Assembly (NCBI GenBank): GCA_016839245.1
Contig: JAEOUN010000085.1
Coordinates: 1 to 64,000, forward strand
Length of the DNA: 64,000 bases
Direction of reading: 5' to 3'
Origin: Candidatus Thorarchaeota archaeon
GTDB lineage: Archaea; Asgardarchaeota; Thorarchaeia; Thorarchaeales; Thorarchaeaceae
The translations under genes were made by a program, and so were the position numbers. Under the pieces are notes generated by a model. That model saw only the letters and a program-made list of their open reading frames with translations. It made no database searches and had not been told where the DNA came from. How positions within the stretch are numbered: the first letter of the stretch is position 1; the number at the start of each line of letters is the position of its first letter. This document shows, in pieces, positions 17,274 to 26,138 of the stretch.

Positions 17274-17849
17274 ATGGAGGGTCATGAACTAATACAGCAA
17301 CTGCTGTCATTCCTTAGTGGAGATGAGATTATTGTAAGTAGTAATGGAAACATTAGCAGACAGGTCTACCACTATCTACCTAGACCTCAGATTTACCTTC
17401 GAGGAAGTATGGGATTGCCGGTTTCTGTTGGCTTGGGTGTTGCACTTGCAAAACCTAATACAAAAGTCCTAACACTTGTGGGAGACGGCAATCTTTTGAT
17501 GGGATTGGGATCATTAGCAACAATCGCCTATGTTAGACCATCTAATCTCAAGATTTTGATACTTGACAATAACGCATATGCAACTACTGGAAACCAGAAG
17601 ACTACATCAGGTGTTGTGAATTACCCTCAGCTACTGGATGGGCTTGGAATATCGAATGTAGTACCGATTCTAGTAGAAGATACAATTGATGGTGCAAAGG
17701 AAAAAATTCAGTTGTGGATCGAATCTCCCGAGCTATGTGTTCTGCCTGCACTTGTTAAGGCACATCCGCCGGCCTTAGGCAATGTATCACTGCATCCAGA
17801 GGAAATAGCATCTCTGCAACATTCATCCAAGAATTACAAAATCGAGTAA
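17274..17849 (+). CDS. comE: Sulfopyruvate decarboxylase beta subunit-like (ComE)
   Basis: 191 residues, the TPP diphosphate-binding half. The motif VGDGNLLMGLGSLATIAY, running on to ILILDNNAYATTGNQ, is the Mg/TPP signature (GDG at 70-72, NN at 99-100). FLRGSMGLPVSVGLGVAL-like sequence (YLRGSMGLPVSVGLGVALA) is conserved in ComE and phosphonopyruvate decarboxylases. Starts 2 nt after the alpha gene, so the two subunits are made together. The active site lies between the two chains. Confidence 0.82.
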   Translation: MEGHELIQQLLSFLSGDEIIVSSNGNISRQVYHYLPRPQIYLRGSMGLPVSVGLGVALAKPNTKVLTLVGDGNLLMGLGSLATIAYVRPSNLKILILDNNAYATTGNQKTTSGVVNYPQLLDGLGISNVVPILVEDTIDGAKEKIQLWIESPELCVLPALVKAHPPALGNVSLHPEEIASLQHSSKNYKIE

Positions 17850-17880
17850 TCTCTTGATAGATGACTACCTCGATTGCATT

Positions 17881-18906
17881 TCAGGAACTATCAGGTAGAT
17901 AGATTGCAAACTCACAATAATCATCGCCCTTTGTGAGTGCTTTTGTAACCTCAATCTTCAATGGAGTTTCTAGTATGCCTTCAAATAGACGTCTTGGCCA
18001 ACCTGCAGCACAATAGCAGAATGTTCCTGGCATTTCATCCCACATACCCATAAGCAACGGGCAAAAACAGGTAGCTCGCATTTTTTCATCTCTTGTCTTG
18101 GCTTTCTCGTATGCCTCCGCTCTAGCTGGACCTTTCCTATCATAGATGATATTCCCCTCTCGACGAACTTTCGGGTAGAAGTAGTGACCGTCCTTCATAG
18201 CTTGAATTACGGTATCTATGCTTTTTGTCTCTCTATATAGGTCTCTCATAGCTATTATTAGCTCTTCTGGAAATTCGTGACCGCAGTAGGAAAGAGCTTC
18301 GTATTTCTCTTCTTCCGTGGCAATCCCGTCAAGTCTTAGTAATGCATCCCTGATGATTTTTGCACGTTTGGGTTGTTCAGTGTCTAGAGTCAATTTCTTG
18401 AATCCACTTAGAGCAAGGTCCTTCTTTTCATTGCCTAAGACCCTTCCCACATGATATTCCACCTTATTCTCCCAATCAACAAGCATAGCTTGAATCTCAA
18501 CTACCGTATTCTCAGGATGTTTAAGATCCAGATGATGAAATGCCTCTCGTCCATTCTCTTGGATTGGGTGACCATGTCTATACACATCAGGAATCAGTTC
18601 TCTATAAGTATCCATAATTGATGAATAAGGGCCCTCATGAAAAGCCGTAGCAGCAATTCCGCCTTCTATAGTCATAATCTGAAAATCTGTACAGTCAATT
18701 GTGTGACTGAGAGGTATACATACATCCAATGTTGTGCCCTTCTCGTCAGTCAGAGGAAAGTGAATGACAGTGAAAGGAACACCTGCTGCTGCATCGCCTG
18801 CAATCTGTCTCAATTTAGTAAATACCTCAGGTAAGTCATCTACCGTTCCATGTATTCTATGCGATAAGACTAGCATATCCTTGATTTTCTTGTACACAAC
18901 ACCCAT
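17881..18906 (-). CDS. GyrI-like ligand-binding domain fused to a DUF6144-like Cys domain
   Basis: 341 residues from the ATG at 18906 (an AGGTG lies 6 nt before; GTG at 18915 is possible). Residues about 1-155 resemble the GyrI/AraC effector-binding fold: VLSHRIHGTVDDLPEVFTKL, then ATAFHEGPYSSIMDTYREL and EIQAMLVDW. Residues about 180-340 are a separate domain with ATCFCPLLMGMW, GTFCYCAAGWPRRLFEGIL and ALTKGDDYCEFAIYLP, the Cys-rich pattern of DUF6144-type proteins. The first domain binds small molecules in known cases; the second is uncharacterised. No DNA-binding domain is present, so a sensor or hydrolase is as likely as a regulator. Confidence 0.65.
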   Translation of the reverse strand: MGVVYKKIKDMLVLSHRIHGTVDDLPEVFTKLRQIAGDAAAGVPFTVIHFPLTDEKGTTLDVCIPLSHTIDCTDFQIMTIEGGIAATAFHEGPYSSIMDTYRELIPDVYRHGHPIQENGREAFHHLDLKHPENTVVEIQAMLVDWENKVEYHVGRVLGNEKKDLALSGFKKLTLDTEQPKRAKIIRDALLRLDGIATEEEKYEALSYCGHEFPEELIIAMRDLYRETKSIDTVIQAMKDGHYFYPKVRREGNIIYDRKGPARAEAYEKAKTRDEKMRATCFCPLLMGMWDEMPGTFCYCAAGWPRRLFEGILETPLKIEVTKALTKGDDYCEFAIYLPDSS

Positions 18907-19020
18907 TCTAAACACCTGTTATCTGTTCGAATAGTAAGATTTTGAGCTAATTAAGGATGAATCTCACAGCAACATTAAACCTAGAAGACATACTGAGAGA
19001 ATGATTAGATTAAGCAGCTG

Positions 19021-20316
19021 CTATTCAACATCATTTTTCCTAGAGTAATTCAGGTATAGTAGAAGAACACAAACACCGATAGCAATCAAAATAAGAGCTG
19101 CGAAGAAACTCCCTCTGTAGGCATCAGCATTTGATAATCCATTAGCTATCAAAATATCAGCAATCGGACCTGCGACCAAGGTAGCCGCAATCCCCCAGCT
19201 TAGAAAGAATGTTGCATTGTAGTAAGCAAAGAGACGACCTCGGTACTCTTCAGGAGCCATCCTAGCAACAATGGAATAGCTTGCCGAGGAAATAATTACT
19301 TGTGAAGCACCGATTAGAAATGAGGCAATCAAAGCCAGTGCAAATGTTGGAGTGTAAATAAGCCAAGAGATAGCTATTATTGAAAGTAGTACGCCTGAGA
19401 ACATTACTTTGTTATCATCAACTTTGGCAATGATAGAGCCAAGTAATAATCCAGCTATCATCGATGCTACACTTCCCACGTTACTAAAGAGGGCAATCTC
19501 TTCACCGGAAGCAGCAAAAGCTGATGGGTCTTCAAGGAAAAGACTTGTAATGATTGATATGGAGTTCCTCCCAAAATTGATGAAGACCAAAGACATGATA
19601 AAAACCAGGTATGCTATACGAAGTTTGGATGGTAATTCACTTAGTGATGGATTCTCACGATTGGGAATTTCTTTTCTATCTCGTTTCATTGTCGTATTTC
19701 CAAGATTGATTGTAAAATAGACAATGAAACTTGAGATAATCATCACAAATGCAGCGACTGTAAATATACTCCCATCTGCAAATCCAATGCCATCATCATA
19801 GAGAAAACCTCCAAGGTAAGCACCGCCTATACCACCAAAACCTCCAATAATTGAGAATTGCCCCATCAGCTTTTTTCTCTCACTAATATCAGTCAATTCT
19901 GAAACAAGTGCAGACCATCCAACATTGGACATGCTCCAAAATACTTCGATACCACCAAGACAAAATATAATCGTGTATCCAGCGAGCATCAACTGGTTCA
20001 ATCCAAGAAAATGCATATATCCTAGAACCATAATGAAGTGACCAAATCCAGCAAGGAATTCGCCTATTGCAACGAATTCAGTTGGCTTGCGGTATTTGTC
20101 AAGGAGATTTCCCCAGAGTAGTGATTGTGTTGATGCATTAGCAATCATTCCAACAGTTGCCATCAATGTTACTTCAGTTGTTGAGAGACCTAAGGATTTG
20201 AGGTAGATTGAGAGAAAGGTATACACTATCGATCTTCGAAAGAATGCAAGAATCTGAAATGTAGAGAGTCCAGTGAATTCTCTTCCTGCAAGTCTGGAAT
20301 AGTGCAAAAGTTTCAA
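19021..20316 (-). CDS. MFS transporter
   Basis: 431 residues from TTG, about 12 membrane helices in two halves joined by a charged loop TTMKRDRKEIPNRENP near residue 210. Features such as SLGLSTTEVTLMATVGMIANA, GNLLDKYRKP after helix 2 and YRGRLFAYYNATF after helix 10 fit the major facilitator superfamily. The substrate is unknown; drug or metabolite efflux is a common role. Confidence 0.8.
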   Translation of the reverse strand: MKLLHYSRLAGREFTGLSTFQILAFFRRSIVYTFLSIYLKSLGLSTTEVTLMATVGMIANASTQSLLWGNLLDKYRKPTEFVAIGEFLAGFGHFIMVLGYMHFLGLNQLMLAGYTIIFCLGGIEVFWSMSNVGWSALVSELTDISERKKLMGQFSIIGGFGGIGGAYLGGFLYDDGIGFADGSIFTVAAFVMIISSFIVYFTINLGNTTMKRDRKEIPNRENPSLSELPSKLRIAYLVFIMSLVFINFGRNSISIITSLFLEDPSAFAASGEEIALFSNVGSVASMIAGLLLGSIIAKVDDNKVMFSGVLLSIIAISWLIYTPTFALALIASFLIGASQVIISSASYSIVARMAPEEYRGRLFAYYNATFFLSWGIAATLVAGPIADILIANGLSNADAYRGSFFAALILIAIGVCVLLLYLNYSRKNDVE

Positions 20317-20374
20317 AGTGACAACTTAGTGTTTAGTTTTATCTTAAATACCATTTCCTGAATACGAAAGGAAA

Positions 20375-21061
20375 TCATTGGATCTCATCTATTGCATCTT
20401 GGGTGTCAGAAGACGTATTCTCTTTCTTCTCAGCTTTTTCAAGTTCTTTCCTGCGATTATTCTCAGCATTCCATTTGCCTTCAATTTCAAGCAGATGAGC
20501 AATATCGCTATATCTTGCTCTGAAGATAATATCGCCAATGATGGCAAAAATAAAGAGAATTCCTATATAGAGTAAAAATGGACCAAAAATTAAGACATAA
20601 GCTACAAGCTCGTTAATAATATTGAAAGTGTAATTCTCAATGAATAGGTATGGCGCAATCTCATTAGCCATATAATTCAAAGCAGCCTGACATATGAGAA
20701 TATCAATCCAGCCAGCCAAAACAATCCCTTGAGCACATCTACGATGATACTGACGAAATCTGTCAGTTTCAATCTCAGTGGTCGTAATTATCCTTGAGAT
20801 AAAGGGGACCATTTCTTCTCTATACCACGGATCGTTCTCAACGAATGCATATAGGAATCCGTTAATGATCACTAGAACAAATGTCATGACTCCAAGGCCT
20901 ATGAACCATGGAGTTGACCAAATAGTGATTTGATACCATACAATAAGCGCAGCGGCAACGACATGAAGGAGAATGACTACATAATGTTCACGAGTTCTAT
21001 GCAAAGGCCCTAATGGTTTGTATTCCTTAAATGTATCATCATTTGATGATTCAAAACTCAT
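20375..21061 (-). CDS. Membrane protein of unknown function with charged C-terminus
   Basis: 228 residues with four hydrophobic helices: two close together (about 27-44 and 50-72), and two further ones (about 105-125 and 145-178, the last long). A cytosolic loop PWYREEMVPFISRIITTTEIETDRFRQ lies between the pairs, and a C-terminal tail of about 40 residues is rich in Glu, Lys and Asn. I recognise no family. It precedes the MFS gene in the same direction by 58 nt and may be co-transcribed with it. Confidence 0.6.
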   Translation of the reverse strand: MSFESSNDDTFKEYKPLGPLHRTREHYVVILLHVVAAALIVWYQITIWSTPWFIGLGVMTFVLVIINGFLYAFVENDPWYREEMVPFISRIITTTEIETDRFRQYHRRCAQGIVLAGWIDILICQAALNYMANEIAPYLFIENYTFNIINELVAYVLIFGPFLLYIGILFIFAIIGDIIFRARYSDIAHLLEIEGKWNAENNRRKELEKAEKKENTSSDTQDAIDEIQ

Positions 21062-21267
21062 ACAAATTCCCCTGTATACCTCTGAATCTCTTATGTTAAT
21101 GAAATAATATCAATTCTTCTAGCCTAAGATCAAAATTGCGAATGGAACAAAAATAACTTTGAAACATGAAATTCCCTGTTAGACCATGGAAATCCATATG
21201 AAGCTCCCTTAATATCAATAGTATATTCAGTACTGAATGGAAGTATACATTTTCGGAGGAAATTTGC

Positions 21268-21689
21268 TTGTTCGAAATTAACACCCAGATAAAGAACAAT
21301 AAGGCACTCTTTTGGCAGGTATCATCCAACAAAGTCATGGTCAGTTCGAACTGGTGGACACCTTCACTATCAGTCTAATTACTGTTGGTGTGATTCCTAA
21401 TCTCTACTTATCATTAGTAAGCGTTGAAACTGAAGTTGGTAGATTGATAGAAATAATGCCAATTATTTTCATTCCTATCTTTGCCTTCATTACAACCTTT
21501 CGAATATTGTCGGGTTACTGGATCCTTCAAAATAAAGTGAAGGGAATCTGGGCAGCCCTTTTCATAACAGGAGTCACTATTGCTGCAGTTTGGTCCTTCT
21601 TACCTTTCGGTGCGTTTGATCTGATCATATTATGTCCGTTTGTAATCCTATTGTTTGAGGGATATTTTCAGGATACTCAAATAACCTAA
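21268..21689 (+). CDS. Small membrane protein with an apparent -1 frameshift
   Basis: A good ribosome site GGAGGA precedes TTG at 21268, which opens MFEINTQIKNNKALFW but then drifts into a stop 66 nt later. In the next frame, from base 21315, the sequence AGIIQQSHGQFELVDTFTISLITVGVIPNLYLSL continues naturally to 21689. Reading G21315 twice (or restoring one G in TTTTGG) gives KNNKALFWAGIIQQSHG, a smooth N-terminus for a membrane protein of about 140 residues with three helices. It is either an assembly error, a recent pseudogene or a shifted read. Family not recognised. The downstream frame alone has only a weak TTG at 21312. Confidence 0.55.
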
Positions 21690-21701
21690 GACAATTGGAC
21701 C

Positions 21702-21732
21702 AAAAAAAGTGGGCAATCCCTAAGGATTACCC
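21702..21732 (-). terminator. Intrinsic-type terminator between convergent membrane protein genes
   Basis: GGGCAATCC-CTAA-GGATTACCC (21711-21732, one mismatch) is followed on the minus strand by CACTTTTTTTGG. It starts 9 nt after the stop of the minus-strand gene. Confidence 0.7.
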
Positions 21733-21741
21733 TTCATCATC

Positions 21742-22113
21742 TCAGGTGTATGGTTTCCGAATTGGTGGGAGAATCATGATTATAATAATCAATACAGCAA
21801 ATGTGATTGGAAATGCCAATAATACTGGGTCAGTAAGAAGAATGAAAGCCACAGGTATAGTCACGATATTTACAATCAATGCATATAGCCATCCTTCCTT
21901 CTTCACAGGCTTCAGATACATCCATGCAATAAAGACCAAGACAAATCCAAGTCCAACTCCAATGAGTCCAAGTAGACTAAGGAAAATCGTTCCATACAAA
22001 GAAAATAGTATGAGAAACGTACCGTAGCCAAGATTCAGACCCCAGACGATCGTTTTTGCTACAAAATCGGTTTCTGACAATCGAGATAGCTCCTTGTTTT
22101 GAAAACTCCACAC
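21742..22113 (-). CDS. Small membrane protein of unknown function
   Basis: 123 residues with four hydrophobic helices (about 21-41, 45-67, 75-96, 97-115), a short acidic N-terminus with LSETDFVAKTIVWGLNLGYG and a basic end PPIRKPYT. No catalytic motif is seen. It ends at a clear hairpin terminator, which supports it as a real transcription unit. Convergent with the frameshifted membrane protein gene. Confidence 0.6.
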   Translation of the reverse strand: MWSFQNKELSRLSETDFVAKTIVWGLNLGYGTFLILFSLYGTIFLSLLGLIGVGLGFVLVFIAWMYLKPVKKEGWLYALIVNIVTIPVAFILLTDPVLLAFPITFAVLIIIIMILPPIRKPYT

Positions 22114-22333
22114 ACTACCTTATGGCGTGCGAAATCCCAAAACATTCCATCATAAACCAATATTTAGTAGTATCGAGTTTTGGTAGAGTAAATTCACTTT
22201 TTTGAAGTTTCAGATAGGATTGAGCATAAATGAAATTAAAAATTGAAACAAATGTCATATGATGCGATAACTCGTGATTTTTGAGAGAATTATTGAAAGT
22301 CAAAGGAAGAAAGCTCCTACAATGTGAGTTGTT

Positions 22334-23128
22334 ATGAGTGACTTAGATTTACTGACAATTCAACGAGCTACAATAAAAGATGCCCTGATTTTGACAGATA
22401 CCTGCAAGAGAGCATTTGACTCAGACTCAGAGTTTGGATCTCCAGGACCCGGTGGACCACCCGGTTATGATTCCGTCGAGTGGAATACAAGTATCATCAA
22501 CAATCAATACATACAATATTACAGGATTCTTTCAGGAGATCAAATAATTGGCGGATTTATTGCGGGCGATAGAGGACCGGATTATCAAGTGTGTGAACGG
22601 ATATGGCTAGATCCAAAGAACATGAGAAGAGGTTTCGGAACAAGAGCTTTCAAATTAGTTTGGGAGATATATCCCTCAGCAGATGTGTGGGTACTAGGGA
22701 CACCCGAATGGAATACAAGAACTAACCCATTCTACCAGAGTTTAGGTTTTGTCCAAATCGGAAAGACACACGAATATTCATGGGATGGTATCTATTACGA
22801 AAAGAAGATAGTTGATGGTTTCCCAAAAGCAATGTCCAAGATTGTGAATCTCAGGGATCGTCAACAGAGGATTATAGTTGATGGATATGTTGAGGATATC
22901 TCGAGTACACGCACAGTTCAATCACGAAATACTGGTCAAGATCTAAAAGTTGCTGAAGCAACTCTCTCTGATGAAACAGAATCAATCAAACTTATCCTAT
23001 GGAATAATCAGATTCCACAGGTTAAGAAAGGCACTAGAATTCGAATTGAAGAGGGATTTGCTAAGACTTATCGTGATGAACTCCAGTTGAGTATTGGAAA
23101 GTGGGGAATGATTATTACATTAACGTGA
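22334..23128 (+). CDS. GNAT acetyltransferase fused to an SSB/RPA-like OB-fold
   Basis: 264 residues. Residues 8-157 form a GNAT acetyltransferase: RATIKDALILTDTCKRAF, GGFIAGDRGPDYQVCERIWL, and the acetyl-CoA loop RRGFGT (98-103), ending in NPFYQSLGFVQIGKTHEY. Residues 168-264 are a complete OB-fold close in pattern to archaeal single-stranded DNA-binding proteins: IVDGYVEDISSTRTVQSRN, VAEATLSDETESIKLILWNN, and TRIRIEEGFAKTYRDELQL. Archaeal SSB proteins show the same order of features. The join would place an acetyltransferase on single-stranded nucleic acid or on an SSB-bound partner. Stand-alone gene; substrate unknown. Confidence 0.82.
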   Translation: MSDLDLLTIQRATIKDALILTDTCKRAFDSDSEFGSPGPGGPPGYDSVEWNTSIINNQYIQYYRILSGDQIIGGFIAGDRGPDYQVCERIWLDPKNMRRGFGTRAFKLVWEIYPSADVWVLGTPEWNTRTNPFYQSLGFVQIGKTHEYSWDGIYYEKKIVDGFPKAMSKIVNLRDRQQRIIVDGYVEDISSTRTVQSRNTGQDLKVAEATLSDETESIKLILWNNQIPQVKKGTRIRIEEGFAKTYRDELQLSIGKWGMIITLT

Positions 23129-23150
23129 CCAGCTGTATTTATTCAATTAG

Positions 23151-23459
23151 TTACAAGTCTGAAAGATCCACTGCAGAACCATGGATGCAGTAATAGTCCC
23201 ATCGAAGGCTCATCGTTTTTGTTATTGGACAATTCGAGCACAAGCAGCCTTTCTTCTCCTTGTTCATCTCACTCTTACCCAATGTACAATAGACTGCGTT
23301 TATTTCTCCAGTCTCACAATTTGTCGGACATTTGCCACATTGACATAGATACATCACTTGTTCTGCGCTTCTCTTAATGTCTGCTTCAGACATCTGCCCC
23401 ATCATTGCTCTATACTTTGCTTCAAACGAATCCTTAGCCCATGTCTCAATATCTGCCAT
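23151..23459 (-). CDS. DUF2769-like Cys-rich protein
   Basis: 102 residues. After a helical N-terminus, the second half holds eight Cys in pairs: YLCQCGKCPTNCETGE, AVYCTLGKSE, KGCLCSNCPITKTM and YYCIHG, the layout of DUF2769 proteins found mainly in archaea. Such Cys spacing suits metal or iron-sulfur binding. No catalytic role is known. Convergent with the GNAT-OB gene. Confidence 0.75.
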   Translation of the reverse strand: MADIETWAKDSFEAKYRAMMGQMSEADIKRSAEQVMYLCQCGKCPTNCETGEINAVYCTLGKSEMNKEKKGCLCSNCPITKTMSLRWDYYCIHGSAVDLSDL

Positions 23460-23608
23460 AGTCCCACAGCAATCTCAATCTGTAATAAGTGCAAATAAGT
23501 ATATACTCAAGCTACAAAATCAGATTATTTTCAAGAAATGATTAAATCGTCTAAAAATAACGAAATATAAATTCCAGAAATGTAATCGATTCATTAGGGA
23601 AAATAGCT

Positions 23609-23998
23609 ATGCAGAAAGAGAAGTATTACAAGTGGTTGTTTATCGTTGGAGGTATATTCAATTGGATTATGGCAATTTCCTTCTTTATCGGAAGTGTTGC
23701 AATTCCAAATGTATTCGAATTATTTGGTACAACTGAACCGCCAACTCTTTTCTTCCTACATGCCTTGCTTGGGTTGATTTTTGTCTATGGAATTGGCTAT
23801 GTTATTGTGGGTCTGAATATTGATGAAAATCGAGGTTGTGTATGGTTAGGAATTCTAAGCAAACTCACATTCTTTGCATTTTGTGTGATCTACTTTCTAA
23901 TAGGGGACTTAGGTCTAATAATTGTCATATTTGGCTCATTTGACTTCATCTTTGCTTGTCTGTTTATTGAATATATTATCAATTACAAGAAATCGTAA
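23609..23998 (+). CDS. Small membrane protein of unknown function
   Basis: 129 residues with four helices (about 8-28, 45-68, 80-96, 99-122) and short charged loops (NIDENRGC, NYKKS). A GGGAAA-like site precedes the ATG weakly. No family recognised; the length and topology resemble other small four-helix proteins common in this window. Confidence 0.6.
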   Translation: MQKEKYYKWLFIVGGIFNWIMAISFFIGSVAIPNVFELFGTTEPPTLFFLHALLGLIFVYGIGYVIVGLNIDENRGCVWLGILSKLTFFAFCVIYFLIGDLGLIIVIFGSFDFIFACLFIEYIINYKKS

Positions 23999-24034
23999 AT
24001 ATTGATGATATCTGAAGTATCGTTTGAAATTGAC

Positions 24035-26062
24035 TTATGAATAGCTCTTGTTCTGATTGAACACAAGACTCTTCACCGTGACAGGAAAAGCTTGCGACGA
24101 CTTCAACGGAGCACCAATATCAATCCAATCGCCTGCTTCGAGATTTAATTCATCTAGACAGAGTAGATTACTCTGGATTGATGTTTCATCTCGTATATTG
24201 ATTCCAAGGACTTTCGCAAAATCATATGCGAATATCAGAATGATTGGTCTCTTCTTAATAATAGAATTTGGGAGAACTTTCTCAATTGCCTTAGCAAAGA
24301 CCTTGAAACGGTCTTGATGGTGAATTGGATCCTTGAAATAGAGAGCGACTATATCCTCACCTTCAACCATATCAAAGGATGCAAAAGCACGTCTAATTTC
24401 ATCCTCAAACCAGCTAATATCGAATTCTTCTCTTCTCAAGTTGACTGGGATGACAGGCACATTATTGATAGGTAGGTCAATATCGTCATAGCAAAATGTT
24501 GTTGAACCCGAAACAGACAGAGAGAATGCACCTGCACCAATCACAGTTGCCCGAATTTTATTCCTTGGTTCAAACAAATGAAGACCTAATTGTTGAACTA
24601 AGGATCCAATTTCCTCGGCGAGATATCCACCAATGTCATTGTAATTTCCTCTGCTGCCATAAATCATCTCAGCAACGCCACCAGAGAAAGAGACCTCATC
24701 TATAGGAATGGAGAAATCTAGATCATCTGCCATCATCAATTCCTTTGCCATAACACTATGTGCAGGACCTCGCATTACCTCAAGCAATGCCTTAGCAAAT
24801 TCATGAGCTACTGAACGAACATCATGTTCTGGCATAAGCTCGCCAAGTTTATAGCTCATCCCTAACTGGTTCATGACAAATTGAGCAGGACCATCAATTC
24901 TCCATATCTTAAACTCATCATCAATTCCAAGGAGCCGACCCCCAACATTGATACAGGATGTACTAAGCACCTGACCCCTAGATGTGATAGCCATGTTACT
25001 TGTCCCACCCCCAACATCAACATGCAGAATATTCTTCTGACGATATTCAGACTGCGCAACGATGTCACTCCCCATAGCACTCAAGAGCGATTCAAGATTG
25101 ACTCCAGCCACAGCACTCACGAACTTGCCTGATTTGGAGGAGAGTCGTTTGACAATCTCTTCAGCGTTCTTCTTCTTAGCGGTCTCTCCTGTAACAATCA
25201 CAGCTCCAGTTTCGACCATCTCAGAAGTTATCCCAGCTTTCTTGTACTCCCCCTCACAGAACTTAATCACTGCACCAATATCAATGTTGTATTTGTCAAG
25301 GAGAGGCGTGAATATGATTGGGCTCTCATAGATAATCTCACGATTTACTAGAATGAACCTATTTGAGATATTGAAGAAGCTTATCTCACGCTTTAAAGTT
25401 AGTCTGGAAAAGATAAGATGTGAGGTAGAAGAACCGATATCGATGCCTACGCTTAGTACTGTCATGTACTCAATGCTATCTGCTGGAACATGTGCCATGA
25501 GTAGTTCTATTGGTTCAACAAATTCCTCATCAGCGACCTCTTCAGGGGATTGTTCCTTTGGAATCTGTATTACCTTGACCTTTACCTCTGCGCCGCAATG
25601 TTTTGGTAACTCAGTCTCTTCTTCAGATGCAAGAATATGTTTCTCCATTTCATCGGGAACATCAATTTCCTTCCCACAAACTGAACAATAAAAAGAAAGA
25701 TGAACAGAACTGTCACTACCAGGCATTAATGGACCGGGCCTCTTTACATCTGGTCGTCTCTTTCTTCGATGAGCGCCTTCCCATTGAGCCTTGAGTGTCA
25801 TCTGAAACATAGTCATCAATGCATCAAATTCAGCACAAGGTTGGAGCACTGAAGAGAGAGCAGGTCTAATAGAGATAATTAGCCTACGAAGCTCTTCAAT
25901 CTCGGTATTCTCTCGTAGTGGTGAATGCTGTAACTGCTGAGAGAGCGACTCTTCGAAGGAGTTGCTCAAAGAATCTGCATTCTTGATGAAGTGCTTTTCA
26001 AAGAATCCTCTTGTAATTGTCAAAATGTATTTTCTAAGATCCTCAACGAAATCTTCGGTCAT
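24035..26062 (-). CDS. eutA: EutA-like ethanolamine ammonia-lyase reactivase with N-terminal extension
   Basis: 675 residues, longer than usual EutA proteins (roughly 450-480). Residues 1-115 are helical and basic; residues 126-156 carry CSVC and HC, a possible zinc knuckle. From about 203 the protein is an actin/Hsp70-fold ATPase: SVGIDIGSSTSHLIFSRL (phosphate 1), VIVTGETAKKKNAEEI, LHVDVGGGTSNMAI (phosphate 2), FSGGVAEMIYG and VIGAGAFSLSVSGST, all conserved in EutA. EutA exchanges damaged cobalamin on ethanolamine ammonia-lyase using ATP. No eutB/eutC genes are nearby, so the partner enzyme lies elsewhere or is different. Divergent from a small DNA-binding protein. Confidence 0.8.
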   Translation of the reverse strand: MTEDFVEDLRKYILTITRGFFEKHFIKNADSLSNSFEESLSQQLQHSPLRENTEIEELRRLIISIRPALSSVLQPCAEFDALMTMFQMTLKAQWEGAHRRKRRPDVKRPGPLMPGSDSSVHLSFYCSVCGKEIDVPDEMEKHILASEEETELPKHCGAEVKVKVIQIPKEQSPEEVADEEFVEPIELLMAHVPADSIEYMTVLSVGIDIGSSTSHLIFSRLTLKREISFFNISNRFILVNREIIYESPIIFTPLLDKYNIDIGAVIKFCEGEYKKAGITSEMVETGAVIVTGETAKKKNAEEIVKRLSSKSGKFVSAVAGVNLESLLSAMGSDIVAQSEYRQKNILHVDVGGGTSNMAITSRGQVLSTSCINVGGRLLGIDDEFKIWRIDGPAQFVMNQLGMSYKLGELMPEHDVRSVAHEFAKALLEVMRGPAHSVMAKELMMADDLDFSIPIDEVSFSGGVAEMIYGSRGNYNDIGGYLAEEIGSLVQQLGLHLFEPRNKIRATVIGAGAFSLSVSGSTTFCYDDIDLPINNVPVIPVNLRREEFDISWFEDEIRRAFASFDMVEGEDIVALYFKDPIHHQDRFKVFAKAIEKVLPNSIIKKRPIILIFAYDFAKVLGINIRDETSIQSNLLCLDELNLEAGDWIDIGAPLKSSQAFPVTVKSLVFNQNKSYS

Positions 26063-26065
26063 TGA

Positions 26066-26138
26066 TAGTCACTACATACAAAATCACGTTTGTATATAAA
26101 CAATATTTTAATATACTATATAATACAATATTGTATTA
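26066..26138. promoter_or_regulatory. Divergent promoter with a perfect 18-bp palindrome
   Basis: TAATACAATATTGTATTA (26121-26138) is a perfect palindrome that ends on the first base of the plus-strand ATG. A TATA box (CTATATAAT, 26115-26123) just precedes it, so the plus-strand mRNA would be leaderless and the palindrome would cover its start. On the minus strand, TTTATATAC near 26090-26098 is a TATA box for the eutA-like gene. Confidence 0.7.

Noticed and set aside
16780..17849. Acetolactate synthase or pyruvate decarboxylase
   Set aside because: Both halves are far too short, and there is no central domain between the TPP halves.
21096..21338. An 80-codon open frame on the minus strand
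   Set aside because: It overlaps the start of the plus-strand membrane protein gene, has no ribosome site and an unstructured composition.
26090..26137. Upstream start for the small DNA-binding protein
   Set aside because: These 16 codons include the TATA box and the palindrome, so they are promoter rather than coding.
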